Below, one piece after another: positions 59,961 to 64,000 of a stretch of DNA of 64,000 nucleotides. Source of the DNA: Chrysomallon squamiferum (Eukaryota; Mollusca; Gastropoda; Neomphalida; Peltospiridae); assembly GCA_012295275.1 (NCBI GenBank), contig CM022674.1, positions 11,586,528 through 11,650,527 of the forward strand, written 5' to 3'. Under the pieces are notes generated by a model. The model did no database searches and had not been told where the DNA came from. It saw only the letters and a program-made list of their open reading frames with translations. The translations under genes were made by a program, and so were the position numbers. Positions within the stretch are counted from its first letter, which is position 1. Each line of letters starts with the position of its first letter.

Positions 59961-60469
59961 TAGAAGAGAACAGATTTTAGGAAGAATAATGTGGAGATAA
60001 CCAGTAGACATGACAACTGTTGTGACCAGTATGAAATAAAGAAAGCAGAATATCGAAATTATAGTCATCAACATTTTTGTTTCAAATTTTATTTATTTAT
60101 TTATTTATTTAGTAATATTAATCATTATTTACTTATTTTATTATCTGAGTTATATATTTTTAAAAAGATTTCACTCTTCAGATGATAAATCTATATACTG
60201 TATTTAATTACTGAACTCGTCTTTTACTAATCCCTATTTCACTATGTAAAAAAATAATATATCGTCATTTAAAGGAATTGTTTCTAAAATATTAATGTTA
60301 TAATTTGAATGATGTGTTTTTATTTTATATATTATGCTTCAATTTGTTAACTATCTATTTTCAACTTCAGACACATACAATGTTACTATAAAGAAACAGA
60401 CAAGACAAGAAAGTTACCTAGAGTGATGGAACAACTTAGGAGTATCAGATAGACAAAGGATATCCACAT
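48415..60469 (-). CDS. EGF-ZP receptor with four SRCR domains inside the ZP domain
   Basis: Complete type I membrane protein, 896 aa; 19 exons join in frame: 60469-60418, 59800-59678, 59346-59209, 58395-58208, 57894-57743, 57029-56887, 56603-56556, 56332-56191, 55352-55183, 54795-54636, 54228-54077, 53720-53564, 53319-53150, 52864-52708, 52149-51983, 50993-50897, 50374-50209, 48861-48744, 48605-48415. Order: signal peptide [17 protein letters not shown]; two EGF-like domains (about 19-104); ZP-N (about 105-217, four Cys); first ZP-C strands (218-281); SRCR 1-4 (282-706); rest of ZP-C (707-803, [16 protein letters not shown]); furin site RKRR (805-808); hydrophobic patch [10 protein letters not shown] helix about 854-878; 18-residue tail ending MTFT. 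SRCR4 is canonical (VRLVGG-like IRLVGG, WGTVCDD, DAGVIC); SRCR1-3 are diverged. An acceptor at 60482-60483 points to a 5'UTR intron. Likely a secreted or surface polymer/recognition protein, loosely like DMBT1. Confidence 0.88.
48862..50208. other. Large intron before the furin-site exon
   Basis: Holds two (AAT)n tracts (48977-49085, 49219-49273), a partial duplicate of the preceding ZP exon (49317-49412), poly-A at 49735-49757, and two copies of acatttcaggggagataa (about 49430 and 49863). Confidence 0.75.
49317..49412 (-). pseudogene. Truncated duplicate of a ZP-C exon end
   Basis: About 96 bp nearly identical (two differences) to 50205-50300: the last 85 or so bases of the ZP-C exon ([13 protein letters not shown] to CDP) plus its donor. 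The front of the exon and an acceptor are absent, so it should not splice in on its own. Confidence 0.75.
50640..50780. repeat. TA, AAT and GAT simple repeats
   Basis: Short (TA)n, (AAT)n and GAT tracts in the intron between the two ZP-C exons. Confidence 0.75.
51300..51735. repeat. ATTT and inverted (AAT)n-(ATT)n repeats
   Basis: (ATTT)n/(ACTT)n at 51326-51375 and an inverted pair (AAT)n 51555-51648, (ATT)n 51652-51703 in the intron after SRCR4. Asn-rich and Ile-rich open frames are artefacts. Confidence 0.85.
52561..52741. repeat. 61-bp tandem repeat covering the SRCR4 exon end and donor
   Basis: Three units (52681-52741, 52620-52680, 52561-52619), each with the last 30 or so coding bases of SRCR4 exon a, its donor and following intron. 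Only the first and second keep GTAAGT; in the third it is changed to gacagt. Confidence 0.85.
54240..54280. repeat. (CA)n directly at an SRCR2 splice acceptor
   Basis: On minus it is (GT)n ending TGTCCACAG| at exon 54228, so a GT repeat takes the place of the usual polypyrimidine tract. Confidence 0.8.
55560..55965. repeat. Degenerate tandem repeat, about 50-bp period
   Basis: Units of gttagacagatatgcagata and gataggtatagagatagaga recur about seven times in the intron inside SRCR1. A 45-bp unrelated stretch (55648-55692) interrupts it. Confidence 0.75.
57176..57350. repeat. (TCTA)n microsatellite
   Basis: Two long TCTA runs with variants, in the intron between ZP-N and ZP-C exons. Confidence 0.9.
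58030..59180. repeat. AAAT, CAG/AAC, TCTA and ATT tracts in ZP/EGF introns
   Basis: (AAAT)n 58059-58150, CAG/AAC 58428-58470, (TCTA)n 58959-58991, (ATT)n 59108-59162; nothing coding apart from the ZP-N exon 58395-58208. Confidence 0.8.
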
Positions 60470-60484
60470 ATTTGATTTATACTG

Positions 60485-62040
60485 TAAAAAAGATTAAATA
60501 AATAAACAAACAAACAAACTAACTAACTAATAAATCAAAAATAAATAAATAAATAAATATCTATGATGTTATATTTTATGAATTGTATTGTGTGTGTGTC
60601 TATGTATCTGTGTTTACCCTTCAAATATAGGTGCTTTGTGATAATCAAAGATACGTCATAAAACAACAGAGTATTAACACAATCATTAACTATTAAGAAA
60701 CATGCTTTTTCTCAACATCATTATATTAATTTATGTTTTGTACCCACCAATATGCATTAATATACACCTACTTGCGTACTTACAAACATACATACATAAA
60801 CAAAAAATAGTACACACAAATCTGGGGAATTTGCGCAAACTGATCCCTTACCCAATATTCTAATTTGATTGCTGTGTAATAGCTGGTACAGTCACTGTTC
60901 AAGTTAAACTAGCCGAGTTGTAGTGGTGAGTGTATGGACCAATCGAGAAATCAAAGTTAATACAGCTCCTCAGTTGATGTCTTATGATCAGATAGTTAGT
61001 CTTGAAAATAGCTTTTAAGATGATTTGGATACGTTTGCTGTTTGATGAGATAAATCAGAACCCATAAATAATTTTAAATCAAATGAAAAAGAAGAAGATG
61101 ATCTTGAATGCACTGCATGAATATATAAAGAATTCCTTGTATGCGCACACGCTAAACTGAACAAATACATTGACCCAAGTAGTGTACAGATGCATTTGCA
61201 GAAAGTCGACACTAAAAAAGTTATCATACAAATTACATTGACTGAAGTAATGTGTGTCTGTGTGTGTGTTTGTGTGTATATGTATATTGGACACTAAACA
61301 AGTTATAAAATCGCATTGACTGATGTAATGTACATGAATATTTACAGAACGTGAGCACTAAACAAGTTATAATAGAAATTTACAGACAACGGATGAAACA
61401 CATTTATTGAAGTAAAATGCGTGCTAATGTACATAAAAGTGAGTACAATTGTCAACTGAATAACATGCTTACATATAAATAAAGCGTAGAGATATGTAAA
61501 CTGATCTTCCTGCAATGGTAAAGAAGTCAAACATGCACATTTACTGTAGTAAATAATCCGGACATATAAGCACACATTCACTGAATAAACGTACATACAA
61601 ATGTACGCTTGCAGACACATATATTTGTTCCTGTACAAGTATATAGAAAGTGTACACATTTATTTTAAGCGTTAATATACATACAAATGTATACATAGAT
61701 TTTTGAAGTAGGACATTTACAAATACAATGTAAGTGTCCTTATACATATACTGACATAGCATACATCCACATATATAGAAAGTGTACATACATGTATTGA
61801 TGTAGTATATACACACATATATGCAAATATCCACGTACATTTATTGACGCACCATATATAAAATACATAGAAATTGTGTACGTACATTCACACGTATATA
61901 GAAAGATGAACTGCACGTTCCTTGTTTATTGTAACACTCCAAGTAAACCGTTTTCCTCTCTTACACTGTGTGATCTGTTTGGAAAGAAATATACTAACGT
62001 AATGAAAAGAAAAAAAAAAGTAAGAAAGTCTTTGCATTTA
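60485..62040. other. Upstream of the ZP/SRCR gene; degenerate tandem repeat
   Basis: Expected to hold the 5'UTR exon and promoter, not identified with certainty. 61190-61880 is an old tandem repeat in which tacattgactgaagtaatgt-like words and acatacaaatgta recur every 70-90 bp. Confidence 0.5.
60680..60811. repeat. Direct repeat, copy A
   Basis: About 130 bp, roughly 85% like 63877-64000, sharing tttatgttttgtacccacca and ataaacaaaaaatagt. Copy B runs to the window edge. Confidence 0.75.
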
Positions 62041-63876
<1,836 letters not shown>

Positions 63877-64000
63877 CAATCATTAACTGTTATGAAACAC
63901 ACTTTTTCTTAACGTAGTATTATAAATTTATGTTTTGTACCCACCAATATGGATTAATACATACGTACTTCCAAGCATACTTACATAAACAAAAAATAGT
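63877..64000. repeat. Direct repeat, copy B
   Basis: Second copy of 60680-60811 in the same orientation, 3.2 kb away, cut by the window end. Confidence 0.75.

Noticed and set aside
61342-61840. Tyr/Cys-rich minus frames of about 100 codons
   Set aside because: They lie in a degenerate tandem repeat, without splice signals or domain similarity.

Overview
The window is eukaryotic, animal DNA: short exons in AT-rich introns with GT-AG splice sites, TATA boxes, AATAAA signals and very dense microsatellites. The gene content (SRCR/ZP/EGF receptor, CYP4, MYORG-like GH31, histidine-decarboxylase-type enzyme, CCCH-WWE-PARP) and repeat style suggest a lophotrochozoan, probably a mollusc; this is inference. 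A 200-N assembly gap lies at 45637-45836, and two otherwise good genes carry single-base frame breaks that may be assembly errors.

Layout. (1) 74-1485, minus: the first three coding exons of a cytochrome P450 family 4 gene that runs off the left edge. (2) 5.3-17.1 kb: four paralogous two-exon genes for a small secreted peptide (69-72 aa) with a CxxCGGxC motif, three on plus and one on minus, each with its own TATA box; I do not recognise the family. A Tigger/pogo-like relic lies among them. (3) 18.4-21.9 kb, minus: a MYORG-like type II membrane glycosidase (GH31) with one frame break. (4) 29.8-37.1 kb, plus: a complete 13-exon PLP decarboxylase of 574 aa, histidine-decarboxylase-like. (5) 40.5-45.2 kb, minus: a PARP12/ZAP-like gene (CCCH fingers, two WWE, PARP regulatory segment and PARP C-terminus) in which the catalytic core cannot be found; a 48-bp minisatellite of about 21 units abuts its stop codon. 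(6) 48.4-60.5 kb, minus: a complete 19-exon receptor gene, 896 aa: signal peptide, two EGF-like domains, ZP domain, furin site, transmembrane helix, short tail. Four SRCR domains are spliced into the middle of the ZP-C half.

Most notable: the ZP domain interrupted by an SRCR array, built from phase 1-1 modules so that removing them keeps the frame; the four-gene secreted peptide family; and three places where a local tandem duplication has copied a splice site. The genes do not form an operon-like unit. Several have plausible surface, secretory or immune roles, but the window gives no evidence that they act together.

The rest is intergenic or intronic sequence dominated by (CT)n, (CA)n, (AAT)n, (AAAT)n and (TCTA)n tracts and several minisatellites. 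Long open frames of SLSL, ERER, NNNN, IYIY or THTH type come from these repeats and are not genes.
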